A DNA stretch of 64,000 nt from an uncultured Alphaproteobacteria bacterium (GTDB lineage Bacteria; Pseudomonadota; Alphaproteobacteria; SP197): positions 1-64,000 of the forward strand of contig CALSLK010000009.1 of the NCBI GenBank assembly GCA_943787175.1. The letters run 5' to 3'. Shown here one piece after another: positions 1 to 9,306 of this stretch; within the stretch, counting starts at the first letter, position 1, and each line of letters starts with the position of its first letter. Under the pieces are notes generated by a model. That model was not told where the DNA came from, searched no databases, and was given only the letters and a program-made list of their open reading frames with translations. The position numbers and the translations under genes are program-made.

Positions 1-344
1 ACACTCTGACCGTCGCCGGGACGACAGTACATCTGGCCGGCATCGCCGCACCGCCTCTGGATCAGTGGTGCCAGCGTAACGACAAGGCGATCCCCTGCGG
101 TGTCATCGCACGCGGTGCACTGCTGGATCTCGTGACCGCGATGACGGTGACCTGCCGCCTGACCGGCACGATGTTCCAGGGGCGACCTGATGCGGTCTGC
201 AATGCCGGCGGTTTCGAGATCAATGCCAACATGATCTACACCGGCTGGGCGCTGCCGCTGCCCGGCACGGATTTCGAGATCACCCGCGATGGTGCTCGCC
301 AGGACCAGCGCGGCCTCTGGGCCACCAACTACGTGCGCTACTGA
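1..344 (+). CDS. SNase-like (thermonuclease-fold) protein, 3' end only
   Basis: This is the C-terminal part of a gene that enters from the left edge; it reads in frame from base 3 to the TGA at 342. About 113 residues are present. The order of motifs (VAGTTVHLAGIAAP near the start, a Cys-rich middle with WCQRND and CRLTG, and a C-terminal GLWA) resembles the staphylococcal-nuclease-like domain found in many small alphaproteobacterial secreted proteins. The N-terminus and any signal peptide lie outside the window. Catalytic Arg and Glu residues cannot be confirmed, so nuclease activity is only inferred. Confidence 0.55.
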   Translation, partial: TLTVAGTTVHLAGIAAPPLDQWCQRNDKAIPCGVIARGALLDLVTAMTVTCRLTGTMFQGRPDAVCNAGGFEINANMIYTGWALPLPGTDFEITRDGARQDQRGLWATNYVRY

Positions 345-345
345 A

Positions 346-774
346 CTAGTCGGCCTTGCCGAAACGGTCTGCCAGGCTGTTCATGCCGGAATCAAAAATG
401 CCTTCAATAGCCTCACGCACGACGCTCTCAGGCGCACCGGCAGGCTGGAAGCTGCATGACCACGTCACGGCACTGGTACCGGAACCCCCTGCCACAACAC
501 GCAGGGTGGCCGTGAAGTCGGCAACAGGAAGTCGCCCGCCATCGCTGATCCCATAGCGCTGCACCATGGTATCGTCGTCATGAGCGATCAGGCGTTCGGT
601 CACCTTGATTCCCCCGACAAACACCAGATGACGCACCATGCGCCCGTCATCCTCACCAACCCTGCTGTCGAGCACGGCGGGATGCCACGACGTCAGCGCG
701 TCGAACTGGCCAATCAAGGCCCAAACCTCCGAAGCGGGTGCCGACAGGGATACGGAACGGCTGACGTCGGTCAT
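346..774 (-). CDS. SRPBCC family (polyketide cyclase/START-like) protein
   Basis: The 142-residue protein begins with the typical SRPBCC strand, in which a short hydrophobic start is followed by APASEVWALIGQFDALTSWHP. It ends with the long C-terminal helix of the fold (ESVVREAIEGIFDSGM). Proteins of this family bind hydrophobic ligands in a deep cavity; the ligand cannot be read from the sequence. The start codon overlaps the stop of the upstream cupin by 4 bp, so the two are probably cotranscribed. It lies tail to tail with the SNase-like gene. Family call is firm, function unknown. Confidence 0.8.
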   Translation of the reverse strand: MTDVSRSVSLSAPASEVWALIGQFDALTSWHPAVLDSRVGEDDGRMVRHLVFVGGIKVTERLIAHDDDTMVQRYGISDGGRLPVADFTATLRVVAGGSGTSAVTWSCSFQPAGAPESVVREAIEGIFDSGMNSLADRFGKAD

Positions 775-1388
775 GAGGCAGGTCTCTCAGGGTCAGGCAA
801 ATCGGCTTCCATTCGATAGGAATTGAGGCTGATATCGCCCATCCAGATCCAGGCCATCAGCAGCGCCTCGTCCCCGGTGCGGATCGCATGGGGCTGCCAG
901 CTTCTGGAATGCGCAAATTCGCCGGGACCGTGGCGCACATATGGTTCGCCATCATAGGACCAGCGGCCCGACCCCGCGATAATAAGGTAGAGTTCCTCGG
1001 CACCATGAACGTGCCGCGGATAAAGTGCGTTGGGCGCAATCAGAAAGGTCCCGAACCGGATGCCGGTAGACGCCGCCCGGTCTGCCGGGCCAACCAACTG
1101 CGTTACGCAGTTGCGGCCACCCAGTGCCGTTTCATTTCACCCTCACCTGGTTCAGAACCAGATCAGGTCTGGCGCCAGTGCGGCAAGCGGTTCTGCAAGA
1201 TCGGAGCGATCCGATGAGCCCAGCAGGGGTTGCAGGTAAGCAAGCGCCCTGGGCTCAGGTACATCGACACGCGTCGCCGGGGCCAGGCTCTGCAAAAGTG
1301 CAGCCCGCAACTCCCGTGCTGCCTGCCCGCAGACCGCCTCAGGTCGTTCCGACAGCCAAGCCGCACATGCTTCAGCAAATTCCTGCAT
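771..1388 (-). CDS. DddQ-type DMSP lyase-like cupin, carrying frameshifts
   Basis: The protein is a single-domain cupin of about 205 residues, the usual size of DddQ-type dimethylsulfoniopropionate lyases, which cleave DMSP to dimethyl sulfide and acrylate. The metal/catalytic strand YPRHVHGAEELY has the Tyr-x2-His-x-His-x3-Glu-x-Tyr spacing of the DddQ active site, and a later His in QPHAIRT is the expected fourth ligand. The N-terminal helical part (from 1388) and the cupin core are in the same frame. Between them (about 1,118-1,150) are three TGA codons within eight codons. They disappear if a base is removed near 1,147 and one restored near 1,125, so a pair of compensating indels is likely. 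Start 1388 was chosen because a longer start at 1484 would overlap the divergent hydrolase. It may be a different cupin activity; biochemical identity is inferred. Confidence 0.6.
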
Positions 1389-1473
1389 CCAACCCCCAGC
1401 AATTCCACGTACCGTGATCGACGCCCGCCGCGCCGCATCCCATAGTAGCGCCAGCAGGCCAGGGAACAATGCG

Positions 1474-3517
1474 ATGAAACGCATCGTCGAAAACTTCTCC
1501 AACTCAGTCCGCGATATCGAGGAAACCGGTATCACGTTGAAAGACGGCACCCGTCTTTCCGCGCGCATCTGGATGCCCGAAGACGCAGAAGACCAGCCGG
1601 TTCCTGCCATTCTGGAATACATCCCCTATCGCAAGCGCGACCTGACCCGAAACCGCGATGAACCTATGCACGGCTACTTCGCGGGCCACGGTTATGCATG
1701 CCTGCGTGTCGATATCCGTGGTTCCGGTGAATCCGAAGGCATTCTGCACGATGAATACCTTGGTGAACCCGAACTCAGCGACGCGTTGGAGGTTATTGCC
1801 TGGATCGCCGAACAGCCCTGGTGTGACGGCAAGGTCGGGATGATGGGAAAATCCTGGGGCGGCTTCAATTCGCTCCAGGTAGCCTCCCTGCAACCCCCGG
1901 CCCTGAAGGCGATCATCGCGGTTGCCGCCACCGATGATCGTTATGCCGACGACATTCATTACATGGGCGGCTGTCTGCTAAACGAGAATCTGACCTGGTC
2001 GGCGACCATGCTGACCTTCAACACACGCCCGCCTGATCCAGAGATTGTCGGTGAGCGATGGCTCGACATGTGGAAAGAACGCCTGGCTGCGGACGAAGCC
2101 CTGGGCTCTGACCTGGCTGGAACACCAACGGCGCGACGCCTATTGGAAACATGGTTCGGTTTGCGAGAATTACGACGCGATCCAGGTGCCGGTTTATGCC
2201 ATCACAGGATGGTCGGATGGGTATTCCAACGTCATTGCGCGCCTCATGGCAGGCCTGAAGGGGCCGCGCCGCGGCGTGGTCGGTCCCTGGGCGCATGTCT
2301 ATCCCCATGACGGCACGCCGGGCCCTGCCATCGGGTTCCTGCAGGATGCCCTGCGCTGGTGGGACCGATGGTTGAAAGACTGCGACACCGGAATCGACAG
2401 GGAACCGGTCTATCGCGTCTGGATGCAGGAGAGCGTGGCTCCTGCCGTCAACTATACCGAACGGCCCGGACGATGGGTCTCCGAGAACCAGTGGCCCTCA
2501 AGGGAACTCCAGCAGAAGACACTTCATCTTCACGGCGACAACACCCTGCAGGACACGCCAGGTAAACCCGGTGAACGTGCCTTCCGCTCTCCTGCCTCTA
2601 CTGGAATGGACGGCGAGGAATGGTCCAGCTTCGGCCTGGCAGGCGAACTTGCCCTGGACCAGAGATCCGAGGACGGCCGCAGCCTGTGCTTCGAGACCGC
2701 GCCACTTACCGAACGCCTGGAACTGCTCGGTGCGCCAGTCATCGAACTGGAACTTTCCAGCGACAAGCCAATTGCCCAGATAGCCGCACGCCTGTGCGAT
2801 GTTGCGCCCGATGGTGCATCGACGCTGGTGACCTATGGCGTGCTCAACCTCACGCACCGTGAGAGCCATGAGAACCCGAAGCCGCTTGAACCCGGCCAAC
2901 GCTACAAGGTCCGCGTACAACTCAACGACCTTGCCCAGGCCTTCCCAAAGGGCCATCGCCTGCGTCTTGGTCTTTCGACCTGCTATTGGCCGCTGATCTG
3001 GCCTTCACCCGAAGCAGCGACGCTGACGCTGACGACGGGAACGGCAACCCTTGTGTTGCCGGTGCGCGAGCCCCGCCCGGAGGACGCTGATCTACCTGCC
3101 TTTGCCGAACCGGAAACCGCGCCGGATGTGTCAGTGACGTCTGTGGCGCCGGGAAGTTTCCATCGCACCATGAATCGCGACAAGGTCACCGGCGAAGTGA
3201 CCAGCCTGATGACCGGTGAAGGTGGTTTCTTCGGCATTGAGGGAACCTATCGCATCGATCCCATCGGCACGGAGTTATCCCACACCATGGAAAGGCGCAT
3301 GGCGATCCATGACGACGATCCGCTTTGTGCCAGCATACAATACGATCAGACCATCGGCATGAAACGTGGGGACTGGGAAATCCGCGTTGCCATGAACTGC
3401 CGCCAGTGGAGTACGGCAACGCACTTCATTCATGAGGTCAGTGTCGATGCCTGGTACGGCGATGCAATGATTTCGTCACGAAACTGGGTTAAGGAAATCG
3501 AACGCGACCTTGTCTGA
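1474..3517 (+). CDS. CocE/NonD family hydrolase (X-Pro dipeptidyl-peptidase-like), one frameshift
   Basis: This is an alpha/beta hydrolase of about 680 residues in the cocaine-esterase/X-Pro dipeptidyl-peptidase S15 family. The N-terminal catalytic domain has the nucleophile elbow GKSWGGF near residue 127 and the His-bearing PWAHVYPHDG. The C-terminal half is the jelly-roll domain. Two overlapping frames must be joined at about 2,102 (ctggGctctg); removing one G gives DEALALTWLEHQRRDAYWKHG, which matches the intact paralogue at 17.4-19.5 kb. With that correction the length equals the paralogue within one residue. Start 1474 (MKRIV) was preferred over 1414 because 1414 lies closer to the divergent cupin. 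The substrate is unknown; members cleave esters, amides or acyl-peptides. Confidence 0.85.
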
Positions 3518-3553
3518 TCGCAAGCATAGAGAACTCTGCATGGAAATGGCGTC

Positions 3554-4552
3554 ATGACCACTTACGCGCTTAATGGCCTTGGCCGCATCGGCAAACTGGC
3601 CCTGCGTCCTCTGCTTGAACGCGGCGCAAAAATCGCCTGGATTAACGATGCAGTCGGTGATCCTGCCATGCATGCCCATCTGCTGGAGTTCGACTCCATA
3701 CACGGACGCTGGCCAGCCGAGATTTCCTGCGACGACAGTTCGGTCACGATCGACGGCGCCCGCCTGGCGGTCCACGACAAGAACCAGATCGCAGACCTTC
3801 CACTGGACGGCGTTGATATCGTGATCGACTGTACCGGCGTCTTCAAGACCGAAAAAGCGCTGGCACCCTACTTCGCAGCAGGCGTGAAGAAGGTTGTGGT
3901 CTCTGCGCCCGTCAAGGACGGCAATGCAGCCAACATCGTCTATGGCATCAACCACGACATCTACGACCCCGCACAGCACCAGATTGTGACGGCGGCAAGT
4001 TGCACGACGAACTGCCTGGCACCTGTCGTGAAGATCATTCACGAAGCAATCGGCATCCGCCACGGCTCCATCACCACCATCCACGACGTCACCAACACGC
4101 AGACTCTGGTGGACCGCCCGGCAAAGGATCTGCGGCGGGCGCGCTCCGCACTCAATTCGCTGATTCCCACGACGACCGGCAGCGCCACGGCGATCACGCT
4201 CATCTACCCTGAACTCACGGGCAAGCTGAACGGCCATGCCGTGCGTGTTCCCCTGCTCAATGCCTCCCTGACCGATTGTGTTTTCGAAGTTGCGCGCGAA
4301 ACGACGGCCCAGGAGGTCAATGCGCTCTTCAAGGCCGCCGCTGATGGCCCGCTCAAGGGCATCCTGGGCTACGAGGAACGCCCGCTGGTCTCGGCCGACT
4401 ACACCAACGACACACGTTCGGGCATCGTGGATGCACCCAGCACCATGGTCGTGAATGGCACCCAGGTAAAAATCTACGCCTGGTACGACAACGAGACGGG
4501 CTATGCGCACCGCCTGGTCGATGTCGCCTTGATGGTCGGGCAACACCAGTGA
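3554..4552 (+). CDS. ArsJ-associated glyceraldehyde-3-phosphate dehydrogenase
   Basis: A 332-residue GAPDH homologue with the N-terminal NAD-binding motif LNGLGRIGK, the catalytic SCTTNC (Cys150) and the C-terminal [11 protein letters not shown] signature. Its gene overlaps arsJ by 4 bp (GTG start inside the stop), and an ACR3 pump follows. That arrangement is diagnostic for the organoarsenical resistance pair in which GAPDH makes 1-arseno-3-phosphoglycerate from arsenate and glyceraldehyde 3-phosphate, and ArsJ exports it. The pathway assignment rests on the neighbours and on general knowledge of this operon type, not on a residue unique to the isozyme. No arsR lies next to it. It begins 36 bp after the CocE-like gene. 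Confidence 0.9.
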   Translation: MTTYALNGLGRIGKLALRPLLERGAKIAWINDAVGDPAMHAHLLEFDSIHGRWPAEISCDDSSVTIDGARLAVHDKNQIADLPLDGVDIVIDCTGVFKTEKALAPYFAAGVKKVVVSAPVKDGNAANIVYGINHDIYDPAQHQIVTAASCTTNCLAPVVKIIHEAIGIRHGSITTIHDVTNTQTLVDRPAKDLRRARSALNSLIPTTTGSATAITLIYPELTGKLNGHAVRVPLLNASLTDCVFEVARETTAQEVNALFKAAADGPLKGILGYEERPLVSADYTNDTRSGIVDAPSTMVVNGTQVKIYAWYDNETGYAHRLVDVALMVGQHQ

Positions 4553-5814
4553 GCCGACCCGACGGTTTTTCCGCCTATATCGCGGTGACCGCTGCCTATT
4601 GGGCCTTCATGCTCACCGATGGCGCGCTGCGCATGCTGGTGCTGCTTCATTTCCATAATCTGGGTTTCACGCCGCTCCAGCTTGCCTGGCTCTTTGTGCT
4701 CTATGAGTTCGCAGGCATGGTGACCAATCTTTCGGCTGGCTGGATCGCTGCCCGGTTTGGCCTCACCACGACGCTCTACGCAGGATTGGGCCTTCAGGTC
4801 GTGGCACTGGTGGCGCTTTCCCAACTTGATCCCGGCTGGGCGCTGGGACTGTCCATCGCTTATGTCATGGCAGTACAGGGCGTTTCCGGTGTCGCCAAGG
4901 ATCTGGCCAAGATGTCCTCGAAGTCTGCCGTCAAGCTGCTTGCCCCCAAAGACAGTGGCCGCCTGTTCCACTGGGTTGCCGTGCTGACCGGCTCCAAAAA
5001 TGCCGTGAAGGGGTTTGGTTTCCTGCTTGGCGCAGCCTTGCTCGCAACCATCGGGTTTGTCGGGTCGGTTCTGGCCATGGCCGCCGTGTTGGCCGCAATC
5101 CTGCTGGCTGTCCTGATCCTGATGCCGACCGGCCTGCCCAAAGGCCGCAGCGACGCGAAGTTCAAAGAGGTCTTTTCCAAATCGCCCAACGTGAACTGGC
5201 TCTCGGCAGCCCGGGTCTTCCTGTTTGGCGCACGCGATGTCTGGTTTGTCGTGGGCATTCCACTCTATTTCTATGCCGTGCTTTCCGATGGCACTGCTGA
5301 CGGTAACCGCGATGCCTTTTTCATGGTCGGCAGCTTCATGGCGACCTGGATCATCCTCTACGGTGCGGTCCAATCGGCCGCGCCCCGCCTGTTGCGCGCG
5401 GGCCGACGCCCCGAAGGCGAGCTGGTGGGTGAAGCCCGACGCTGGGCCATCATGCTGCTGGTCATTCCGGCCATCCTGGCAGTGGCATCCTTTGTCGCAG
5501 GAGAACCATCCACCTGGCTCACCATCACTCTGGTGACAGGACTACTGATGTTTGGTGCTATCTTTGCCGTCAACTCCTCCCTGCATTCCTACCTCATCCT
5601 TGCCTTCACACGCGATGAGCGCGTCACCATGGATGTCGGTTTCTATTACATGGCCAATGCCGGAGGACGTCTTTTGGGCACGGTGCTTTCGGGCCTCACC
5701 TATCAACTCGGCGGACTTGGCCTTTGCCTTGCCACTGCGGCTATCATGGTTGGTCTCAGCGCGGTGGCAGCAGGCCGGCTGAAAACCCATGAACCAGCAG
5801 AGAAATCGGCATGA
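4549..5814 (+). CDS. arsJ: ArsJ, MFS permease for 1-arseno-3-phosphoglycerate
   Basis: A 421-residue membrane protein with about 10-12 hydrophobic segments and a major-facilitator layout. The central loop carries [13 protein letters not shown] and the ARDVWFV segment seen in ArsJ proteins. It starts at a GTG that overlaps the GAPDH stop and ends in a 4-bp overlap with the ACR3 gene, so the three are translationally coupled. The product acts in the inner membrane and exports the unstable arsenylated glycerate, which then releases arsenate outside the cell. Identification depends on both sequence character and operon context. Confidence 0.88.
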   Translation: MSRPDGFSAYIAVTAAYWAFMLTDGALRMLVLLHFHNLGFTPLQLAWLFVLYEFAGMVTNLSAGWIAARFGLTTTLYAGLGLQVVALVALSQLDPGWALGLSIAYVMAVQGVSGVAKDLAKMSSKSAVKLLAPKDSGRLFHWVAVLTGSKNAVKGFGFLLGAALLATIGFVGSVLAMAAVLAAILLAVLILMPTGLPKGRSDAKFKEVFSKSPNVNWLSAARVFLFGARDVWFVVGIPLYFYAVLSDGTADGNRDAFFMVGSFMATWIILYGAVQSAAPRLLRAGRRPEGELVGEARRWAIMLLVIPAILAVASFVAGEPSTWLTITLVTGLLMFGAIFAVNSSLHSYLILAFTRDERVTMDVGFYYMANAGGRLLGTVLSGLTYQLGGLGLCLATAAIMVGLSAVAAGRLKTHEPAEKSA

Positions 5815-6818
5815 ATCTCTTCGAGCGTTACCTCAGTATCTGGATCGCCCTGGCAATCCTCGCAGGCATCGCTCTGGGCAATGTCGCGCCGGGGCTTGTG
5901 GAACTGATTGCCGGCGCCGAAATCGCAAGCGTCAACTTGGTCGTTGCGGTGCTGATATGGGCCATGGTTTATCCCATGATGATCGGCGTCGATCCCCACT
6001 CGTTCCGCGACATCGTCGCCCAGCCCAAGGGATTGGGCATCACGCTGGTCATCAACTGGCTGATCAAACCCTTCACCATGGCGGCATTGGCCATCCTCTT
6101 CTTCGAGGTGATCTTTGCGCCTCTGATCGAGCCTGAGGACGCGCAGCAATACATCGCCGGCCTGATCCTGTTGGGCGCAGCGCCCTGTACGGCGATGGTG
6201 TTCGTGTGGTCTCAACTCACGCGGGGCGACGAGAGTTACACCCTGTTGCAGGTATCGGTGAACGACGTCGTCATGATCTTTGCCTTCGCGCCCATTGTCG
6301 CTGTGCTGCTGGGCGTCACCGATATCATCGTGCCATGGGAAACGCTGGTTCTCTCGGTCGTGCTTTTCGTCATCCTGCCTCTGGCGGCTGGGCTTCTGAC
6401 ACGATTCCGCCTGTCGGACCCCGCACGCATCACCGCATTCCGCGACCGCATCAAGCCACTCTCGATCATTGGCCTCATCACAACCGTCGTCATCCTGTTT
6501 GGTCTGCAGGGCCATGTCTTCCTGAACGACCCGCTCATCATCCTGCTGATCGCCACGCCGATTCTGATTCAGAGTTACGCGATTTTCGCGCTGGCCTATG
6601 GCGTCGCATTTGCCATGCGCGTGCCGCACAGGATTGCAGCACCCTGCGCCCTGATCGGCACATCCAACTTCTTCGAGCTGGCCGTTGCCGTCGCCATCAG
6701 CCTGTTTGGCCTGAATTCCGGCGCAGCCCTGGCCACGGTAGTCGGTGTGCTGGTTGAAGTACCTGTCATGCTCTCGCTGGTCACCTTCGCCAACCGGACG
6801 CGATCACGCTTCACCTGA
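5811..6818 (+). CDS. ACR3-type arsenite efflux permease
   Basis: A 335-residue protein with ten hydrophobic segments in the BASS/ACR3 fold. The fourth segment contains [14 protein letters not shown] with Cys126, the conserved cysteine needed for As(III) transport, and the C-terminal half has the [14 protein letters not shown] motif typical of ACR3. It overlaps arsJ by 4 bp and is the last gene of the operon. Together the operon would handle both arsenate (GAPDH/ArsJ) and arsenite (ACR3), although no arsenate reductase gene is visible in the window. Confidence 0.92.
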   Translation: MNLFERYLSIWIALAILAGIALGNVAPGLVELIAGAEIASVNLVVAVLIWAMVYPMMIGVDPHSFRDIVAQPKGLGITLVINWLIKPFTMAALAILFFEVIFAPLIEPEDAQQYIAGLILLGAAPCTAMVFVWSQLTRGDESYTLLQVSVNDVVMIFAFAPIVAVLLGVTDIIVPWETLVLSVVLFVILPLAAGLLTRFRLSDPARITAFRDRIKPLSIIGLITTVVILFGLQGHVFLNDPLIILLIATPILIQSYAIFALAYGVAFAMRVPHRIAAPCALIGTSNFFELAVAVAISLFGLNSGAALATVVGVLVEVPVMLSLVTFANRTRSRFT

Positions 6819-6911
6819 ACGCTTTCATCATTCCAACCAGGACAGTGGAAACCGGGCAGGACCATGGCAAGATGCCTCCTGCTTCCATCTCCAATGAAAT
6901 GTACATGCCGC

Positions 6912-8321
6912 ATGAATGATCTCGACCTCTGTTACCTCTCTGCACGCGATGCGCTGGGCCTGTTCCGCAGCCGCAAGCTTTCGCCTGTTGAATTGCTCAA
7001 GGCGCAGATCAGACGCGCCGAGGCGGTTGAGCCGGCCGTGAACGCCCTTGCCTATACGTTCTATGACGATGCCCTGAAGGCTGCCGCCAAATCCGAAGCC
7101 CGCTACATGAAAACCGATGGCCGGCCGCGCAAGCTGGAAGGCCTCACCCTTGCCGTGAAGGAAGACACCGCCGTCAAGGGGCGCCCCCGCACCTTTGGGT
7201 CGCTGGTCTTCAAAGACAACATCGCCGATCACACCAACCCGTCTGTCGAACGTCTGATGCGTGCCGGGGCAATTGTTCATGCCCTGACCACCTGCCCTGA
7301 ATTCGTTTGGCCCTGGACCTGCACGTCCAACCTGCATGGTGTAACCCGCAACCCTTGGAACACCGCCATGACCAGCGGTGCTTCCTCAGGCGGTGCGGCT
7401 GCCGCGTCGGCTTCAGGCACAACGACGTTGGCGACGGGTTCAGACAGTGCGGGCAGCATCCGCATGCCAGCGGCCATGTGCGGTATTGCCGGGTACAAGG
7501 CACCCTATGGCCGCAACCCAGGAAGCCCCGAGGTTGCCATGGATCCGTTTTTCCATATCGGGCCCATGACCCGCACCGCAGGCGATGCGGCATTGATGCA
7601 GAATGTCATGTCGGGCCTCCACGCCAGGGATCACAGCACGCTGCCCCAGCGTTTGACCCTGCCCGATACCTTCCCCGATGTCGCAGGCATGAAGATCGCC
7701 TGGTCCATGGACCTGGGCGTTTATGAGGTTTCCAGTGGCGTGCGCGCCAACACCAAAGCCGTGCTTGACCAGCTACGCGACGCAGGCGCAATCATCGAAG
7801 AGATCGAAACACCCTGGGCACAACACGCCAAGGCCAATGTCGGCATGTGGGGCGGCCATATCTATGGCGATGAGTTCAGCGATGCCGTCGACAATCATCC
7901 CGACCTCGTCTGCGAATACACACGTACCTTCGATCAGGAGAACAGAACCATCACGCCGCGCGAATTCCATGCCTGCATGCAGGCGATCGGTCAAACCTGG
8001 GCCGAGTTCGGCCCGCAACTCGCCCGTCACGATGCGTTTCTGTGTCCCACCGTGGGCACCACCGAGATTGGTGCTGATGTGCGTGACTGGGTTGATCCCA
8101 TCACCGTCGATGGTGTGGAACATGACGTCAACAAGGTCATCATGACCTTCCTGTTCAACGGCTTCAGTCGGTGTCCCGCACTTTCGGTTCCGTCGGGCCT
8201 TGCAGGCGATGGCGTGCCTACCGGGATCCAGATCGTCGGCAATCCCTATGACGACAAAGCCGTATTCCGGATCGCTCAGGCCCTTGAAGGTCGCGTCGAT
8301 TTCGGAAAGATCGCTCTCTAG
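6912..8321 (+). CDS. Amidase signature family hydrolase
   Basis: A protein of about 469 residues with the Ser-cisSer-Lys triad of amidase-signature enzymes: Lys83 in LAVKED, cis-Ser159 in GASSGG and nucleophile Ser182 in DSAGSIRMPA. The start at 6912 (MNDLDLCYLS) was chosen because homologues begin with a short helix leading into SPVELLKAQI; starts at 6864 and 6894 add an unlikely Cys-rich leader. Family members hydrolyse amides such as allophanate, indoleacetamide or Gln-tRNA precursors. No partner gatB or gatC genes are nearby, so a catabolic amidase is more likely than GatA. Confidence 0.88.
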   Translation: MNDLDLCYLSARDALGLFRSRKLSPVELLKAQIRRAEAVEPAVNALAYTFYDDALKAAAKSEARYMKTDGRPRKLEGLTLAVKEDTAVKGRPRTFGSLVFKDNIADHTNPSVERLMRAGAIVHALTTCPEFVWPWTCTSNLHGVTRNPWNTAMTSGASSGGAAAASASGTTTLATGSDSAGSIRMPAAMCGIAGYKAPYGRNPGSPEVAMDPFFHIGPMTRTAGDAALMQNVMSGLHARDHSTLPQRLTLPDTFPDVAGMKIAWSMDLGVYEVSSGVRANTKAVLDQLRDAGAIIEEIETPWAQHAKANVGMWGGHIYGDEFSDAVDNHPDLVCEYTRTFDQENRTITPREFHACMQAIGQTWAEFGPQLARHDAFLCPTVGTTEIGADVRDWVDPITVDGVEHDVNKVIMTFLFNGFSRCPALSVPSGLAGDGVPTGIQIVGNPYDDKAVFRIAQALEGRVDFGKIAL

Positions 8322-8327
8322 CGCAGA

Positions 8328-8882
8328 TCAGGGCAACGGCGTCGTGATATGTGGCGCCAGGGCTTCCATGACAGCGTTGTATTGAGCACGCGCCGCATCA
8401 ATTTCAGCGATCTCCATGGCGCTTTCATGGGTGTATCGGACCTTATGGATGCACTGGCCATCGTGCCCCAGACCGACAAACTCGGTCACGGCACCGGTTC
8501 CCTTGATGCCGACATAGATGATGCCCAGCATCTCGATATCGCCGGCCATGAAGGACTCCATCTGCTCCATGTTGACGATCTCCAGGCCATTCATCTGTGT
8601 GACCTGCTGCACGACGGCGTGAACGCTCTGGATTTCGGCCGCAGCGATCTCGTTGGAGATCGCGTCATGGTCTCCATCATAGCGGTAGTACGAAACATTC
8701 CTTTGCCCGTCGGCATCGTAGAACCGATACTGCACACCGGCCCCGGAGTTCGGAAAGCGAACCGTTTCCTGATAGGGGATGCCTGCCAGGTCTGGCGCAT
8801 CGATTTCGAAGTCCTGGTTGCATTCGGCAAAGGCAATTGCGGGCGCAACAATCAGGACCATCAGGATTGGAAGAAGGCGCAT
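8328..8882 (-). CDS. Secreted hypothetical protein
   Basis: About 184 residues starting with a classical signal peptide (MRLLPILMVLIVAPAIAFA, cleavage after AFA). The mature part starts ECNQDFEIDAPD and has two Cys that could form a disulfide, an aromatic YRFYDADG stretch and a long C-terminal helix. I do not recognise a family. The gene is convergent with the amidase, only 6 bp apart. Start 8882 was preferred to 8921 because it places the signal peptide at the N-terminus. Confidence 0.65.
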   Translation of the reverse strand: MRLLPILMVLIVAPAIAFAECNQDFEIDAPDLAGIPYQETVRFPNSGAGVQYRFYDADGQRNVSYYRYDGDHDAISNEIAAAEIQSVHAVVQQVTQMNGLEIVNMEQMESFMAGDIEMLGIIYVGIKGTGAVTEFVGLGHDGQCIHKVRYTHESAMEIAEIDAARAQYNAVMEALAPHITTPLP

Positions 8883-8994
8883 GGTTCGCTCCGCGAGGGT
8901 GGAAACCCGATCTGATCCCAATCATGTGGCAACAATGCAGCCTTGTCGCGACGTTCTTCCAGCCTGAGCAGATGACTGGCCCCGAACGTCGGGT

Positions 8995-9291
8995 CTACCC
9001 CATTCCCTCAACAACATAAGACCGGCTGACGCAGGCCTTGTCGCGGATCGAAAGTGCTTCGGCGTAATCGTCACTGCGGAACCAGGCGACAGCCTGTTCG
9101 GCCGAGGGGAACCGGATAATGACAGCGCGCGACAGGGGCACGGGCTCGCCTTCGAGATGGGTGATGTTCTCGCTTGCTGCCAGCACCTCACCCTCAAAGG
9201 TGGCCAGTGTCGGGCCGATGAGCTCGCGATAACGCGGCATCATTTCTGGATGTTTCACATCGAGTTCAACGACATAGTAACCAAAGGCCAT
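8995..9291 (-). CDS. DUF1330 domain protein
   Basis: A 98-residue protein of the small dimeric alpha/beta-barrel DUF1330 family, recognised from the opening GYYVVELDVKHPEMMPRY and the later RAVIIRFPSAEQAVAWFRS and YAEALSIRDKA. Members are ferredoxin-like proteins of unknown biochemical role. It sits 15 bp downstream of the stop of the ABC ATPase gene on the same strand, so it may be the last gene of that operon. Confidence 0.85.
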   Translation of the reverse strand: MAFGYYVVELDVKHPEMMPRYRELIGPTLATFEGEVLAASENITHLEGEPVPLSRAVIIRFPSAEQAVAWFRSDDYAEALSIRDKACVSRSYVVEGMG

Positions 9292-9306
9292 GAGACCGGC
9301 TCCTGT

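Noticed and set aside
1118-1150. Three TGA codons in the DddQ-like gene as possible selenocysteine sites
   Set aside because: They fall in a linker far from the metal site, cluster within eight codons and are removed by a pair of indels; nothing like a SECIS hairpin was found there.
3476-4546. A 356-codon minus-strand frame opposite the GAPDH gene
   Set aside because: The plus strand encodes an obvious GAPDH with SCTTNC; the reverse frame has no recognisable domain.
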